Below, one piece after another: positions 10,514-18,586 of a stretch of DNA of 64,000 nucleotides (the first letter of the stretch is position 1; every line of letters starts with the position of its first letter). The notes under the pieces are model-generated. The model saw only the letters and a list, made by a program, of their open reading frames with translations. It ran no database searches and was not told where the DNA came from. A program made the position numbers and the translations under genes. The DNA comes from Couchioplanes caeruleus (GTDB lineage: Bacteria > Actinomycetota > Actinomycetes > Mycobacteriales > Micromonosporaceae), in NCBI RefSeq assembly GCF_023499255.1, contig NZ_CP092183.1, positions 2,611,501 to 2,675,500 of the forward strand. Direction: 5' to 3'.

Positions 10514-11032
10514 TCAGGCGTTGGCGCAGGTGCCGGCCTTCTTCTGCAGGGCGATGGCCCGGTCGGCGCCCTTGGCGTAGAGGGCCAGGCCCTCCTTGGC
10601 GGGCTCGAGCTTCCAGGCGTCCTGCTCGTACACCATCGTGTACGACTGCGCGGCGACCAGCTGCTTGGCGATGACGACGGCCTTGTCGGCACCGTCCATC
10701 CGGGCGCTGGTCAGCTGGATGGACAGGCCCTTGCGGGAACAGGTCTCGTTGAGCTTGACGTAGTCCGCCTTGCTGATCGCGGCCTTGCCGGCGGCGGTGT
10801 ACATCTCCCAGGCGCCGCCGAAGTCGCCGCCGCTGAAGCGGTCGAACACGGTCTGCGCGGCGGCCTTGGCGCCCTCGAGGGTCTTGGGCTCCGGTCCGCC
10901 GGCGGCGGCCGCGGCGGCGTTGCCGGCCGGGGCGTCGCCCGAGTCGTCGGAACAGGCGGAGGAGAAGGCGAGCGCGGCGACCGCGACGAGGGCGACGGCG
11001 CCGAGACGACGGAACGGGTGGCTGTGGTTCAT
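10514..11032 (-). CDS. Small secreted lipoprotein, unknown function
   Basis: 172 residues. An N-terminal basic segment and hydrophobic core end in the lipobox FSSAC, with the lipidated Cys at about residue 27, followed by an acidic/Ala-rich linker. The mature part (KTLEGAKAAAQTVFDRFSGGDFGGAWEMYT) resembles small NTF2-like lipoproteins that begin with an alpha helix and a TWE/AWEMY motif, but the similarity is too weak to assign a function. The start ATG at 11032 lies upstream of the hydrophobic segment. It is convergent with the first sigma factor. About 250 bases separate it from helD, including the odd hairpin at 11181-11222. Confidence 0.8.
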   Translation of the reverse strand: MNHSHPFRRLGAVALVAVAALAFSSACSDDSGDAPAGNAAAAAAGGPEPKTLEGAKAAAQTVFDRFSGGDFGGAWEMYTAAGKAAISKADYVKLNETCSRKGLSIQLTSARMDGADKAVVIAKQLVAAQSYTMVYEQDAWKLEPAKEGLALYAKGADRAIALQKKAGTCANA

Positions 11033-11180
11033 GACCCGCTTAAAGGTGGAGCCCCCATCGGCGTAACGGCCGGCACCGCACGGTGACGGATTCCTGACAC
11101 TGCCTGCCGCGTGGCGTAACCTCCGCCACGGTGTCGTCAGGGGTAACGCGGACCGGCTATTCTGAGCGTTTCCAAGCAAC

Positions 11181-11222
11181 AAAAAAGACGACCCTCTGAT
11201 GGAGAAAATCAGAATGGTCGTC
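11181..11222 (-). terminator. Intrinsic-terminator-like hairpin with T6 tail on the minus strand, upstream of helD
   Basis: Read on the minus strand, GACGACC and TCTGAT pair with ATCAGA and GGTCGTC around the 7-base loop TTTCTCC, and the stem is followed at once by TTTTTT (A6 at 11181-11186 on the plus strand). Such T-tracts are rare in this genome. On the plus strand it would be a hairpin in the helD leader. Confidence 0.6.
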
Positions 11223-11231
11223 GACGGCCGA

Positions 11232-11262
11232 ATGCTACCACATCAGGGAGTGGTTTTGTCAA
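11232..11262 (-). promoter_or_regulatory. Putative minus-strand promoter antisense to the helD leader
   Basis: TTGACA (11262-11257) and TAGCAT (11237-11232) are separated by 19 bases, slightly long for a housekeeping promoter. A start about 7 bases downstream would lead straight into the T6 hairpin, giving a roughly 50-base RNA. Confidence 0.4.
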
Positions 11263-11285
11263 GCTCCGCCGACGGTACGGACACC

Positions 11286-13568
11286 ATGCGGAACGATGAC
11301 ATCGAGTCCGAACAGGCCTATCTGACCACGCTGTACGACCGCCTCGACGTGCTGCGTGAGCAGGCCGCCGACCGGTTGCGCGCGATCCTGCTCGAGGCCG
11401 GTGGCACCCCGCAGGGCCGTTCCCAGCGCGAGGCCACCCGCAGCCATTGGGCCGAGCAGGTCGCCCAGATGAATTCCGTCGAGAACGGACTGTGTTTCGG
11501 CCGGCTGGATTTCACCGACGACGCGCCGCAGTACATCGGCCGGCTCGGACTGTTCGCCGAGGACCGTGACCGCGATCCGCTGCTGGTCGACTGGCGCGCG
11601 CCGGCCGCCCGGCCCTTCTACCTGGCGACCGCCGTGTCGCCTGCGGGGGTGACCCGCCGCCGGCACCTGCGCACCAAGGGCCGTCAGCTGACCGGCATCG
11701 ACGACGAGGTGCTCGACCTCACCGCCGGGGCGGGCGGCCGCGAGGACGTGACCGGCGAGGCGGCGCTGCTGTCCGCGCTGGGGGCGAACCGTACGGGCCG
11801 GATGCGCGACATCGTCGAGACGATCCAGGCCGAGCAGGACGAGGTGATCCGCGCCGGGCTGCCGGGCGTGATGGTGGTGCAGGGCGGCCCCGGCACCGGC
11901 AAGACCGCCGTCGCGCTGCACCGCGCGGCGTACCTGCTCTACACCCACCGCGCGCAACTGACGAAGCAGGGCGTGCTGATCCTCGGTCCGAACGCGACGT
12001 TCCTGCGCTACATCTCGCAGGTGCTGCCGTCGCTGGCCGAAACCGGCGTGCTGCTCGCCACTCTCGGCGACATGTTCCCCGGGGTGACCGCCCGCGCGTC
12101 CGAGGCGCCCGGGACGGCGGCGCTCAAGGGCCGCCTCGAGATGCTCGACGTGCTCGCCCGCGCGGTCGCCGACCGGCAGACCGTGCCGGACGACTACATC
12201 GAGGTCGACCACGACGGCTATCCGCTGCGCATCGAGCGGGCCGTCTGCGAGGACGCCCGGGCCGCCGCGCGCCGCTCCGGCCGCCCGCACAACGTGGCCC
12301 GCCAGATGTTCGTCACCGAGGCGATCCACGCGCTGAGCCTGCAGATCGCCGAGCGCATCGGCGCCGACCCGCTCGGCGGCGACAACCTGCTGGAGGAGGC
12401 CGACCTCGCCGAGACCCGGCGCGAGCTGCACGAGGACGAGGACGTCCAGCGGGCGCTGTTCGAGCTGTGGCCGGTGCTCACCCCGCGGCAGGTGCTGCGC
12501 GACCTGCTCAGCGACCCCGACCGGCTCGAGTCCGCGGCGTACGACCTCACCGCCGGGGAGCGCGCGCTGCTGCTGCGGGACCGGCAGGCCCGCTGGACCC
12601 CGGCCGACGTGCCGCTGCTCGACGAGCTCGCCGAGCTGCTGGGAGTGGACGACACGCTGCGCGCCCGCGCCGCCGCCCGCGAGCGGCGCGAGGCGATCGA
12701 GTACGCCGAGGGCGTGCTGGAGATCGTCGAGGGCTCCCGGTCGCTCGACTTCGAGGACGAGGAGGAGGAGATCCTGTCCGCGGTCGACGTCGTGGACGCG
12801 AGCTCCTTCGTCGAGCGGCACGAGGTGATCGACACGCGTACCGCCGCGGAACGGGCCGCCGCGGACCGGTCGTGGGTGTTCGGGCACGTCATCGTCGACG
12901 AGGCGCAGGAGCTGTCGCCGATGGCGTGGCGGCTGCTGATGCGCCGCTGTCCCAGCCGGTCGATGACCGTGGTCGGGGACGTGGCGCAGACCGGCGACCT
13001 GTCCGGGACGACGACCTGGGACCGGGTGTTCGAGCCGTACGTGGCCCAGCGGTGGCGGCTGGTCGAGCTGACCGTCAACTACCGCACCCCCGCCGAGGTC
13101 ATGGCGGTGGCCGCGGACGTGCTGGCCGCCGTCGACCCGTCGCTGCAGCCGCCGCGCTCGGTGCGGGAGGCCGGCGTCACGCCGTGGGCGAGCCGCGTGC
13201 GGCCGGAAGCGCTCGCCGACGAGCTGACTGCGGCCGTACGCCGGGAAGCGGCCGAGGCGCAGGAGGGCAGGGTCGGTGTCCTGGTGCCCGCCGCCCTCGA
13301 GGAGTCGCTGGGCGACGCGCTGGTGGCGGCGATCCCGGAGGCCGCCGTGGGGGAGCAGCCGGACCTGCGCAACCACATCGTGCTCATGACCGTGCGGCAG
13401 GCGAAGGGCCTCGAGTTCGACAGCGTGCTCGTCGTCCAGCCCGACCAGATCATCGCCGAGAGCCCCCGCGGCCTCAGCGACCTCTACGTGGCGGTGACCC
13501 GGGCGACGCGGCGGCTGGGTGTGCTGCACACCGCCGACCTGCCGAAGGTGCTGAACGCGCTGGCGTGA
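11286..13568 (+). CDS. helD: HelD-family helicase-like RNA polymerase recycling factor
   Basis: 760 residues, the length of actinobacterial HelD/HelR. This superfamily-1 (UvrD-like) ATPase removes stalled RNA polymerase from DNA, and some members protect it from rifamycins. Visible features are an N-terminal helical arm (EQAYLTTLYDRLDVLREQAADRL), the inserted DPLLVDWRAPAARPFY segment typical of HelD, Walker A GGPGTGKT near residues 200-207, HVIVDEAQELSPM near 537, and a C-terminal helicase lobe with VRQAKGLEFDSVLV and LYVAVTRATRRL. ATG at 11286 is preferred because the frame upstream runs through the A6/hairpin element and has no family likeness; the ribosome-binding site is weak. Two FliA-like sigma genes lie on either side. 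Confidence 0.92.
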   Translation: MRNDDIESEQAYLTTLYDRLDVLREQAADRLRAILLEAGGTPQGRSQREATRSHWAEQVAQMNSVENGLCFGRLDFTDDAPQYIGRLGLFAEDRDRDPLLVDWRAPAARPFYLATAVSPAGVTRRRHLRTKGRQLTGIDDEVLDLTAGAGGREDVTGEAALLSALGANRTGRMRDIVETIQAEQDEVIRAGLPGVMVVQGGPGTGKTAVALHRAAYLLYTHRAQLTKQGVLILGPNATFLRYISQVLPSLAETGVLLATLGDMFPGVTARASEAPGTAALKGRLEMLDVLARAVADRQTVPDDYIEVDHDGYPLRIERAVCEDARAAARRSGRPHNVARQMFVTEAIHALSLQIAERIGADPLGGDNLLEEADLAETRRELHEDEDVQRALFELWPVLTPRQVLRDLLSDPDRLESAAYDLTAGERALLLRDRQARWTPADVPLLDELAELLGVDDTLRARAAARERREAIEYAEGVLEIVEGSRSLDFEDEEEEILSAVDVVDASSFVERHEVIDTRTAAERAAADRSWVFGHVIVDEAQELSPMAWRLLMRRCPSRSMTVVGDVAQTGDLSGTTTWDRVFEPYVAQRWRLVELTVNYRTPAEVMAVAADVLAAVDPSLQPPRSVREAGVTPWASRVRPEALADELTAAVRREAAEAQEGRVGVLVPAALEESLGDALVAAIPEAAVGEQPDLRNHIVLMTVRQAKGLEFDSVLVVQPDQIIAESPRGLSDLYVAVTRATRRLGVLHTADLPKVLNALA

Positions 13569-13577
13569 GACACGCGA

Positions 13578-13608
13578 GAGGGGCCGGCGCTGTGTGCGCC
13601 GGCCCCTC
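13578..13608. terminator. Bidirectional terminator between helD and the second sigma gene
   Basis: A perfect 13-base-pair stem, GAGGGGCCGGCGC (13578-13590) with GCGCCGGCCCCTC (13596-13608), closes a 5-base loop TGTGT. It lies between two convergent stop codons. Confidence 0.85.
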
Positions 13609-13623
13609 GTCACCGCTGAAGCG

Positions 13624-14532
13624 TCACGCGGCACCCTGGGCGTACGGGCTGAGCCCGTGCGCGTTGGTCAGGGCCAGCCGCGAGTGCATGTTCGTGTTCC
13701 CGGCGATCGACGCGTAGTAGCTCGCCCGGCGGCGCGCCGTGATGCTCTCCGGGTTCTCCGGCACCGGCGCCAGGTGCGGGTCGAGGTGCGTGTTGATGCC
13801 GTCCTTGAGCAGCGACAGCGCCTCGGCGCGCAGCTGCGAGATGCGGCTCTCGGTGACGCCCAGGTCGGCGGCGATGTCCGCCATCGGGCGCTCCTTGAGG
13901 AAGTACTCGGTGATGACGAACTGCAGCCGCTCCGGCAGCGAGCCGATCGCGTGGTGCAGGTAGCCGATCTGCTCGCGGCGGATCAGCATCTCCTCCGGCC
14001 CCGGCGTGCGCTCGGTGACCAGGTCGTCGGCGCTGCTGGTGGTGAAGCCCTGCAGGGACAGGACGGTGGCGCGCTGCACGTCGTTGTCGGTCTGGTGCAG
14101 GTCCGTGGTGGTGGTGCCCAGCGCCTGCGCCAGCTCCTCGTTCGTCGGCGTACGCCCGAGCGTGGTGGTGAGGTTCTGCCGGGTGGCGTCGGTGGCGCGG
14201 GCCTTGCTGCGCACCGAGCGGGTGGCCCAGTCCAGCGAACGCAGCTCGTCGAGGATCGCGCCGCGGATGCGGGTGGTCGCGAAGCGGTGGAACGGGATGC
14301 CGCGCTCGGGGTCCCAGCCACGGGCCGCGGTGACGAGCGCGTGCAGGCCGGCGCTGGTCAGGTCGTCGCGGTGGATGTGGTTCGGGATGCGGGTGAGCAT
14401 GTCGCGCACGAGGTGGCCGACCAGCGGCATGTGCGTACGGATCAGCTCCTCCTGCTCGGCGGCGGACAGGGCCGGCACGGCGGTCGTGTCGGCGGCGTCG
14501 CAGTCGGCAGCGGTCGTCATGGTGCTGGTCAT
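13624..14532 (-). CDS. FliA/WhiG-family sigma factor, paralogue of the first
   Basis: 302 residues. It has the same plan and many identical blocks as the gene at 9604: HMPLVGHLVRDMLTRIP, TTRIRGAILDELRSLDWATRSVR, DNDVQRATVLSLQGF, GPEEMLIRRE, ERPMADIAADLGVTESRISQLRAEALSLLKDG, and a related C-terminal tail. An extra N-terminal 30 residues are Thr/Ala/Asp-rich. ATG at 14532 has GGGGGA 8 bases upstream; ATG at 14520 is a possible alternative. A three-copy GCAACCG-type repeat lies about 100 bases upstream in the same orientation and distance as for the first paralogue, so the two are probably controlled together. Role in motile-spore development is inferred from family and context. Confidence 0.92.
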   Translation of the reverse strand: MTSTMTTAADCDAADTTAVPALSAAEQEELIRTHMPLVGHLVRDMLTRIPNHIHRDDLTSAGLHALVTAARGWDPERGIPFHRFATTRIRGAILDELRSLDWATRSVRSKARATDATRQNLTTTLGRTPTNEELAQALGTTTTDLHQTDNDVQRATVLSLQGFTTSSADDLVTERTPGPEEMLIRREQIGYLHHAIGSLPERLQFVITEYFLKERPMADIAADLGVTESRISQLRAEALSLLKDGINTHLDPHLAPVPENPESITARRRASYYASIAGNTNMHSRLALTNAHGLSPYAQGAA

Positions 14533-14623
14533 GTCGTTTCCCCCGGTTGTTGTCGGTGGCCCGTGGCTGGTGGGCGGCACCGGCTGACAAGGGGAAACTC
14601 TGGGTGACTGCGGGTACAGGTTC

Positions 14624-14651
14624 CGGTTGCGGAACGTTGCTGCGCGGTTGC
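14624..14651 (-). promoter_or_regulatory. TcrA-box-like repeats upstream of the second FliA-like sigma gene
   Basis: On the minus strand GCAACCG (14651-14645), CGCA, GCAACGT (14640-14634) matches 12 of 14 positions of GCA(A/C)CCG-n4-GCA(A/C)CCG. A further GCAACCG (14630-14624) follows after 3 bases. The pair ends 102 bases before the start codon. Confidence 0.55.
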
Positions 14652-14655
14652 TTCG

Positions 14656-15303
14656 TCAGCGGGCGCCGGCGACGTCCCAGACGAAGCGCTCGGGGACGAA
14701 CGCCTCCGCGTAGCGGACCCGGGCCCGGGCACCGAGGTGCCGGGCCGTGGCGGTGGCCAGCTCCGGGTCGGCGACCACGGCGAGCTTGCGGTCCAGGTAC
14801 GCGGTGATGTCGACGAACACCGTCGGGTCGAAGCGCGCGGCGGACTCGCCGGCGTAGTGCAGTATCCGTGCGCTGTGCCGCGCCGCGGAGAGCGTGGCGA
14901 CGGCGGCGGCCCGGCGCTCGGCGTCCGGGTCGGCGGGGGCGGGCACGTAGATCACGTCGGCGTCCACGCCGGTGAGCACGTTCTCGATCGCGGCGATCGC
15001 GGCTCCGTCCCAGCCCTCGCCGGGCCGGGTACGGCGCAGCCGGCGGTCACCGGTGCCCCGGCCCTGCCCGCGGCGCTCCGTGCCCCGGCGGCGCTCGGCG
15101 GCCTCCGGTCCCCATACGAGCAGGCAGTCCAGGGCGCGGGCGGCGGCTTCGGCGTGCCGCGTACCCGGATCGTCGGCGCCGTCGCAGGACAGCACCAGCA
15201 TGGTCACCGAGTCGCCGGCCGCGCGGTGCGCGGCGAGGGTGCCGGCGCAGCCGCACTCCAGGTCCCCGGGGCGGGCGCCGACGGCCAGCACGCTGCGTGC
15301 CAT
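14656..15303 (-). CDS. PIG-L/MshB-like deacetylase homologue with altered metal-binding motif
   Basis: 215 residues with the PIG-L (LmbE) fold pattern: MARSVLAVGARPGDLECGCAGTLAAH at the N-terminus, a VLSCDGADDPGTRHAEAAARAL helix, and DVIYVPAPADPDAERR. Active members deacetylate N-acetylglucosamine conjugates, as in mycothiol synthesis and glycopeptide tailoring, and use an AHPDD motif for zinc and catalysis. Here that motif reads ARPGD: the zinc-ligand His is Arg and the catalytic first Asp is Gly, while the second Asp stays. It is therefore probably not a normal deacetylase. The middle is Arg-rich (RRRGTERRGQGRGTGDRRLRR). ATG at 15303 has GGAGGGGG upstream. It is transcribed towards the second sigma gene. 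Confidence 0.75.
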   Translation of the reverse strand: MARSVLAVGARPGDLECGCAGTLAAHRAAGDSVTMLVLSCDGADDPGTRHAEAAARALDCLLVWGPEAAERRRGTERRGQGRGTGDRRLRRTRPGEGWDGAAIAAIENVLTGVDADVIYVPAPADPDAERRAAAVATLSAARHSARILHYAGESAARFDPTVFVDITAYLDRKLAVVADPELATATARHLGARARVRYAEAFVPERFVWDVAGAR

Positions 15304-15412
15304 GCCCACCCCCTCCGGATCACCTGGTCGCCGCGGTCGGCGGCGCTGAGTGTCCATCGGCCGCCCGGCGCTGCGGTTGAGGGTTGTGGCCCGGCTGCGG
15401 CAGGGTGGTCAC

Positions 15413-15910
15413 ATGGATCTCTCCGACACCGGTACGACCGTCAACCTCATCGCGGGTATCGCGATGGCGGTCGGCGTCCTGGGCGTGCTGATCCCGGTCC
15501 TGCCCGGGCTGCTGCTCTGCTGGGCGGCGGTGCTGCTCTGGGCGCTGCTGGGCGACGCCGGCGGGGTGCGGTGGGCGGTCCTGGCCCTCGCGACGCTCGT
15601 GGCCGTCGGCGGCACGGTCGTCAAGTACCTGTGGCCCGGCCGCCGCCTCAAGAGCACCGGCGTGCCCACCTCGTCGCTGGTGGCCGGCGGGCTGCTGGGC
15701 CTGGTGGGCTTCTTCGTGGTGCCGGTGGTGGGCCTGGTGCTGGGCTTCGTGCTCGGCCTGTTCCTCGCCGAACGGGCCCGCCTCGGCGCGGGCGCGGCGT
15801 GGCCGTCGACCCGTCAGGCGCTCACGGCGGTCGGGCTGTCGATGCTGGTCGAGCTCGCCGCGGCGCTCGGCATCGCGGTGATCTGGGTCGTCGGCCTGCT
15901 CGCGGCGTAG
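15413..15910 (+). CDS. DUF456 integral membrane protein
   Basis: 165 residues, about four to five membrane helices in the pattern of the DUF456 family. An N-terminal helix IAGIAMAVGVLGVLIPVLPGLLLCWAA contains the conserved glycine/proline turn, a short basic loop WPGRRLKSTGVPTSSL follows, then a Gly-rich pair of helices (GGLLGLVGFFVVPVVGLVLG) and a C-terminal helix. The family has no known biochemical function. The start ATG at 15413 lacks a strong ribosome-binding site. It is divergent from the PIG-L-like gene and ends 8 bases from the convergent carboxypeptidase gene. Confidence 0.88.
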   Translation: MDLSDTGTTVNLIAGIAMAVGVLGVLIPVLPGLLLCWAAVLLWALLGDAGGVRWAVLALATLVAVGGTVVKYLWPGRRLKSTGVPTSSLVAGGLLGLVGFFVVPVVGLVLGFVLGLFLAERARLGAGAAWPSTRQALTAVGLSMLVELAAALGIAVIWVVGLLAA

Positions 15911-15918
15911 CTCCGGCG

Positions 15919-17250
15919 TCAGGAGGCCTGCGGGCGGCCGCGTGGCCGGCGGCGGACGCGGTGCCGGCGCCGCTGGGTGAGCAGCAGCAGCAGCGGGGTG
16001 CCGGCCAGGATCACCGCGATGGCGGCGGCCGCGCCCAGGGAGAGGCCGGGCGTGGCGGCGGTCCGGGCGGCGGTGGGGGCCGCGCGGTGGGTGCTGCCCG
16101 CGGCGGGGCCCGCGGGGGCGGCTTCGGTGTCTGCGGCCGTACCCTTCGCGTCCTTGCCGTCGGGCTCGACCAGCTTGCCGACCGACGCGTCCCGGGGCAG
16201 CGAGAAGCCCCAGTCCAGCAGGGCCGCGCCCTGCTGCCAGCCGCGCAGCGGGCTGGCCTCCGCGCCGAGCAGCGTCGCCACCAGCCGCCGGTCGCCGCGC
16301 TGCGCCGCACCGACGTAACTGTGCCGGGCGAGCTTGGTGAAGCCGGTCTTGCCGCCGAGCGCACCCGGATAGTTGAAGATCAGCTTGTTCTCGTTCTGGA
16401 TCTGGAACCCGCCCTTCTTCAGCTGCTTCTGGGCGGGGATCTGCGTGGCGCGGGTCAGCGCGTACCGGCGGAAGTCGGCGTTGGCGAAGCACTTGCGGGC
16501 GATGAGCGCGAGGTCGTACGCGCTGGTGAACTGCCCGGGCCCGTCCAGGCCGGAGGGGGTCACCGCGTGCGTCTGGTACGCACCCAGCCGCTTCGCCTCG
16601 GCGTTCATGGCCGCCACGGTGGCCGGGACCCCGCCCGCGCCGCCGCCGAGCCGGGCGAGCGCGTTGGCGGCCTCGTTGCCGGAGTTCAGCAGCAGCCCGA
16701 GCCACAGCGTCGCGATCGTGTACTTCCCGCCCTTGAGCAGGCCGACCGCCGAGCTGCCTGGCTCGATCGCCAGGTCGCCGTCGGTGACCGTGATCGTCTT
16801 CTTCGGGTCGAGCCGGTCCATGACCGTGGCGGCGAGCAGCATCTTCTGGACGCTGGCCGGGGTGCCGTACACGTGCGGGCCGCACCCGCCGAGCACCTCG
16901 CCGGTGTCCAGGTCGGCGACGAGCCAGCTGGTGGCGGTCAGCGCCGGTGGCTTCCGCGCGCCCTGCGGCACGACGAGCCCGTCGGTGGCCAGTGCGTCGC
17001 CGCCGACGGCCCGCAGCACCGGGTCGTCCTGGGGCGGGGTCGGGCGCGGCGGCCGGCCGGGCGGCGGCTTCACGTCCGGCCGCGGGCAGGGAACGGTCCC
17101 GGCCTTGCTCACCCGGGCCGGCTTTGCGCTCGCGGATGCGGAAGCCGCGGCGGGTGCGGCGGCGACGGGCCCGGTGAGGGCCGCGGCGCCCAGCGCGACG
17201 GTGGCGGCGAGGGACGCGACGACGCGCCGGGTCGTGGAACGGAAGCTCAC
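15919..17250 (-). CDS. D-alanyl-D-alanine carboxypeptidase (peptidase S11), membrane-anchored
   Basis: 443 residues; a penicillin-binding protein that trims the peptidoglycan pentapeptide outside the cell. The signal peptide covers about residues 1-32, and a Pro-rich linker follows. All three active-site motifs are present: SVQK with Ser about 133 and Lys 136, SGN at about 190, and KTG at about 301. A C-terminal hydrophobic helix (LGAAAAIAVILAGTPLLLLL) followed by an Arg-rich tail anchors it in the membrane. GTG at 17250 overlaps the upstream stop as GTGA, so its translation is probably coupled to the preceding small gene. Confidence 0.93.
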   Translation of the reverse strand: MSFRSTTRRVVASLAATVALGAAALTGPVAAAPAAASASASAKPARVSKAGTVPCPRPDVKPPPGRPPRPTPPQDDPVLRAVGGDALATDGLVVPQGARKPPALTATSWLVADLDTGEVLGGCGPHVYGTPASVQKMLLAATVMDRLDPKKTITVTDGDLAIEPGSSAVGLLKGGKYTIATLWLGLLLNSGNEAANALARLGGGAGGVPATVAAMNAEAKRLGAYQTHAVTPSGLDGPGQFTSAYDLALIARKCFANADFRRYALTRATQIPAQKQLKKGGFQIQNENKLIFNYPGALGGKTGFTKLARHSYVGAAQRGDRRLVATLLGAEASPLRGWQQGAALLDWGFSLPRDASVGKLVEPDGKDAKGTAADTEAAPAGPAAGSTHRAAPTAARTAATPGLSLGAAAAIAVILAGTPLLLLLTQRRRHRVRRRPRGRPQAS

Positions 17251-17723
17251 GGCCAGACGACTCCTGCGGTCAGCCGGCGGTCCAGCAGGTCCGCCAGGGG
17301 GATGGTCTCGCCGTCGCCGCCGCCCGCGCCGACCACCAGCCGGGGGGTGCTGGGTGGCACGTCGGCGCCCGAGAACCGGGCCCGCAGCGACGAGGGCACG
17401 CTCAGGACGTAGTACCGGCCGTCCTCGCCCACGGCCACGGACCGGTTGGCCTTCAGATACCAGCCGCGCAGCGAGGTGCGGTACGTGGACCGGCCGTCGA
17501 ACGACATCGCCCGCAGCGGGCCCGGGGGGAGTCCCGCCTGGGCGGCGCGCCGGACGAAACCCTCCAGCAGCTCGGCGGCCCGGCTCGCCTCGGCCGCCCG
17601 GGCGGCGTCGAGTGCGGCCGCGTGGCCGGCCACGGCCTGCCGGCGCTGTTCGTGCCAGCCGGGGTCCGGGCCGGTGCGCCGGTCGCTCGCGTGCGGGGCG
17701 GCACGGTCGTCGTCGGCGTCCAT
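17247..17723 (-). CDS. Conserved hypothetical protein, coupled to the carboxypeptidase gene
   Basis: 158 residues, unrecognised. The N-terminal half is an Ala/Glu-rich helix (HAAALDAARAAEASRAAELLEGFVRRAAQ). The C-terminal half is beta-rich and contains YRTSLRGWYLKANRSVAVGEDGRYYVLSVP, then a C-terminal IPLADLLDRRL. No signal peptide or membrane segment is seen, so it is probably cytoplasmic. Its stop overlaps the start of the D-Ala-D-Ala carboxypeptidase by 4 bases, indicating one operon. ATG at 17723 is the first plausible start; nearby upstream GTG codons are alternatives. Confidence 0.7.
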   Translation of the reverse strand: MDADDDRAAPHASDRRTGPDPGWHEQRRQAVAGHAAALDAARAAEASRAAELLEGFVRRAAQAGLPPGPLRAMSFDGRSTYRTSLRGWYLKANRSVAVGEDGRYYVLSVPSSLRARFSGADVPPSTPRLVVGAGGGDGETIPLADLLDRRLTAGVVWP

Positions 17724-18019
17724 GGCGACGACCCTAACGGCCCGGCAGGCCCCTCGCCCACCGGGGTTTTGCCCCTCGCCGCCGGGCGCCATTCGCGGCG
17801 GTACCCCGGCCGGGCCGGCGCGCAGGTCGGCCGCGGGGCCTCGACGGTCGTGAATAGGTACTGCCGCGTGGAATAGCGTGGTTGCATTTAGTGAGGCCCA
17901 CGTCCCGATTATTGCCCGGCGTGCGCGATATGCGGCGAAATCCGGGAGAACTGTTGCGCGCACCGCGCCGGACACGCCAGACTGACCCCGGTTCTTCGGA
18001 TTTCCCCTCAGGAGTCGTT

Positions 18020-18367
18020 ATGGCGCGGCAGGTAATCACCACCCTCATCGACGACCTCGACGGAAAGCCGGCCGACCGTACGGTCGAGTTCAGTCTCGAC
18101 GGCACGGCGTACACCATCGATCTGTCCGAGGCCAATGCCGGCAAGCTGCGCAAGGCCCTGGATCCGTTCATCAATGCGGGTACGCGAATCGGCCGTTCCG
18201 GATCGGGGCGCGGCACTGCTCGTCCGGCGCCTGCGCGCACGGCGGGAAGCCGCGATGAGAACAGGCTCATCCGGGAGTGGGCGGCCCGCAACGGCCACCA
18301 GATCTCCGAACGGGGCCGCATCCCGGCGAGTGTCAGCAGCGCGTACCGGGCGGCACACGGACGCTGA
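18020..18367 (+). CDS. lsr2: Lsr2-family nucleoid-associated protein
   Basis: 115 residues, the full length of actinobacterial Lsr2, an H-NS-like protein that binds AT-rich DNA and silences genes. The N-terminal dimerisation domain ([18 protein letters not shown]...[23 protein letters not shown]) is followed by a basic linker. The C-terminal DNA-binding domain has [21 protein letters not shown], with the RGR loop that enters the minor groove. ATG at 18020 has AGGAG 7 bases upstream. The 296 bases before it contain no gene and are lower in GC than most of the window; I could not single out one convincing promoter. A strong terminator follows. Confidence 0.95.
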   Translation: MARQVITTLIDDLDGKPADRTVEFSLDGTAYTIDLSEANAGKLRKALDPFINAGTRIGRSGSGRGTARPAPARTAGSRDENRLIREWAARNGHQISERGRIPASVSSAYRAAHGR

Positions 18368-18373
18368 GCAAGT

Positions 18374-18415
18374 GATTCCCCATCGGCCGGCCGCGCGGCC
18401 GACCGGTGGGGAATC
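18374..18415 (+). terminator. lsr2 terminator
   Basis: GATTCCCCA (18374-18382) pairs perfectly with TGGGGAATC (18407-18415), and the inner CGG...CCG bases extend the stem. It begins 7 bases after the lsr2 stop codon. Confidence 0.8.
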
Positions 18416-18586
18416 GTCTGTGCGGCGAGCCTGCGGTGCGTTATCGGGCGCGGTCGCCGGAAGGGCTATTGCCGGCGTGCCGCGGACCCGGCGCAAAGCC
18501 CTCGCCCCGCCAAGGAAACCGGCGGCCCGGGTCCTACGCAGAAAGTCCTGTACTCGTAAGATTTCCGGCCCTTTCGGCCCCGCGCT

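Noticed and set aside
11033..11285. Rifamycin-associated element upstream of helD
   Set aside because: I see no long GC-rich inverted repeat of that kind; the only palindromic structure is the A6/T6 hairpin.
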